NCBI GenBank assembly: GCA_944385465.1
Contig: CALWXH010000007.1
Location: 1 to 47,167, forward strand
Length of the DNA stretch: 47,167 bases
Origin: an uncultured Oscillospiraceae bacterium
Lineage (GTDB): Bacteria; Bacillota; Clostridia; Oscillospirales; Oscillospiraceae
Direction: 5' to 3'
In this document: one piece after another, positions 47,148 to 47,167 of the stretch
Layout of the letters: each line of letters begins with the position of its first letter
Numbering within the stretch: position 1 is the stretch's first letter
The notes under the pieces: generated by a model
Database searches by the model: none
What the model saw: only the letters and a program-made list of their open reading frames with translations
What the model was told of the DNA's origin: nothing
Translations under genes and position numbers: made by a program

Positions 47148-47167
47148 TGGACGCATTCCGAACAGCC
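47147..47167 (+). CDS. Start of a gene coupled to the HTH regulator (truncated by window end)
   Basis: The ATG at 47147 overlaps the HTH stop (TAATG). Only seven residues, MDAFRTA, are inside the window. If the upstream gene is a HipB-like antitoxin, this would be the start of the HipA-type partner, which in Firmicutes is often split with a short N-terminal protein first. Too little sequence to test. Confidence 0.35.

Larger units (their letters stand above)
45597..47167. mobile_element. End of an element integrated at tRNA-Ser(CGA)
   Basis: The boundary is the point where tRNA-Ser identity stops. To its right the DNA is visibly AT-richer than the rest of the window. Three direct repeats lie near the boundary. 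The genes (two-HTH protein, DUF6809-like protein, HTH plus a following gene) are accessory types. No integrase is seen in the window; it may be at the other end or beyond 47167. The element continues past the window edge. Confidence 0.7.

Overview
The window is a GC-rich chromosomal segment of a spore-forming Clostridia bacterium, most likely an Oscillospiraceae of the Flavonifractor/Pseudoflavonifractor type. This placement rests on gene content and layout (an IspH-ribosomal S1 fusion, gerW and spoIID-type sporulation genes, the order scpA-scpB-DUF2953-gerW-dacF-rluB, strong AGGAGG ribosome sites, TTGACA/TATAAT promoters). It was not tested by any search.

Layout. 1-1401 (+): the 3' part of an ABC exporter, frameshifted in a G6 tract. 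1481-2286 (-): a frameshifted secreted S-layer-homology protein. 2409-6486 (-): a MacB/FtsX-type two-gene ABC system with its own promoter. 6647-12399 (-): a DUF362 ferredoxin protein after the operon baiN-like/cmk/plsC/ispH-rpsA, whose genes are joined by ATGA overlaps. 12536-13417 (-): an orphan RpiR-family regulator. 13615-18026 (-): the chromosome-segregation/sporulation/cell-wall operon scpA-scpB-DUF2953-gerW-dacF-rluB. 18128-19624 (+): a MATE transporter behind a long leader that contains a very strong terminator. 19709-21827 (-): plsX, acpP, rnc. 21893-22111: an intergenic patch with a second, diverged copy of the trmFO 3' end. 22112-32604 (-): greA-lysS, then ktrB-ktrA-SpoU methylase-dprA-topA-flavoprotein-trmFO. 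32741-38434 (-): a TIGR04086-like membrane protein, yajC, tgt, a small membrane protein, and spoIID-like/queA; tgt and queA both serve tRNA queuosine. 38624-41620 (+): the lysine/diaminopimelate genes asd-dapA-dapB. 41883-43577 (+): a CoA-disulfide-reductase-like flavoprotein with a rhodanese domain. 43630-43964: an array of hairpins and tRNA-Thr(CGU). 44200-45480: trxA (+) and a patatin-like phospholipase (-), convergent.

The right end is different. At 45541-45597 only the 3' half of a tRNA-Ser(CGA) gene remains, on the minus strand and still followed by its terminator. Sequence identity with a tRNA stops at the anticodon loop. From there to the window end the DNA is visibly AT-richer and holds three direct repeats (GGAAAGAAC), a double winged-helix DNA-binding protein, a DUF6809-like protein, and a small HTH regulator translationally coupled to a gene cut by the window edge. 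Three 20-bp dyads precede the HTH gene, one placed exactly in its promoter spacer. I read this as the end of an integrated mobile element at a tRNA-Ser attachment site, carrying a self-repressed, possibly HipBA-like, module.

Nearly all calls come from reading motifs, start sites, overlaps and hairpins by eye. No database search was run. Two genes near the left edge carry single-base frame disruptions that could be real or assembly errors.
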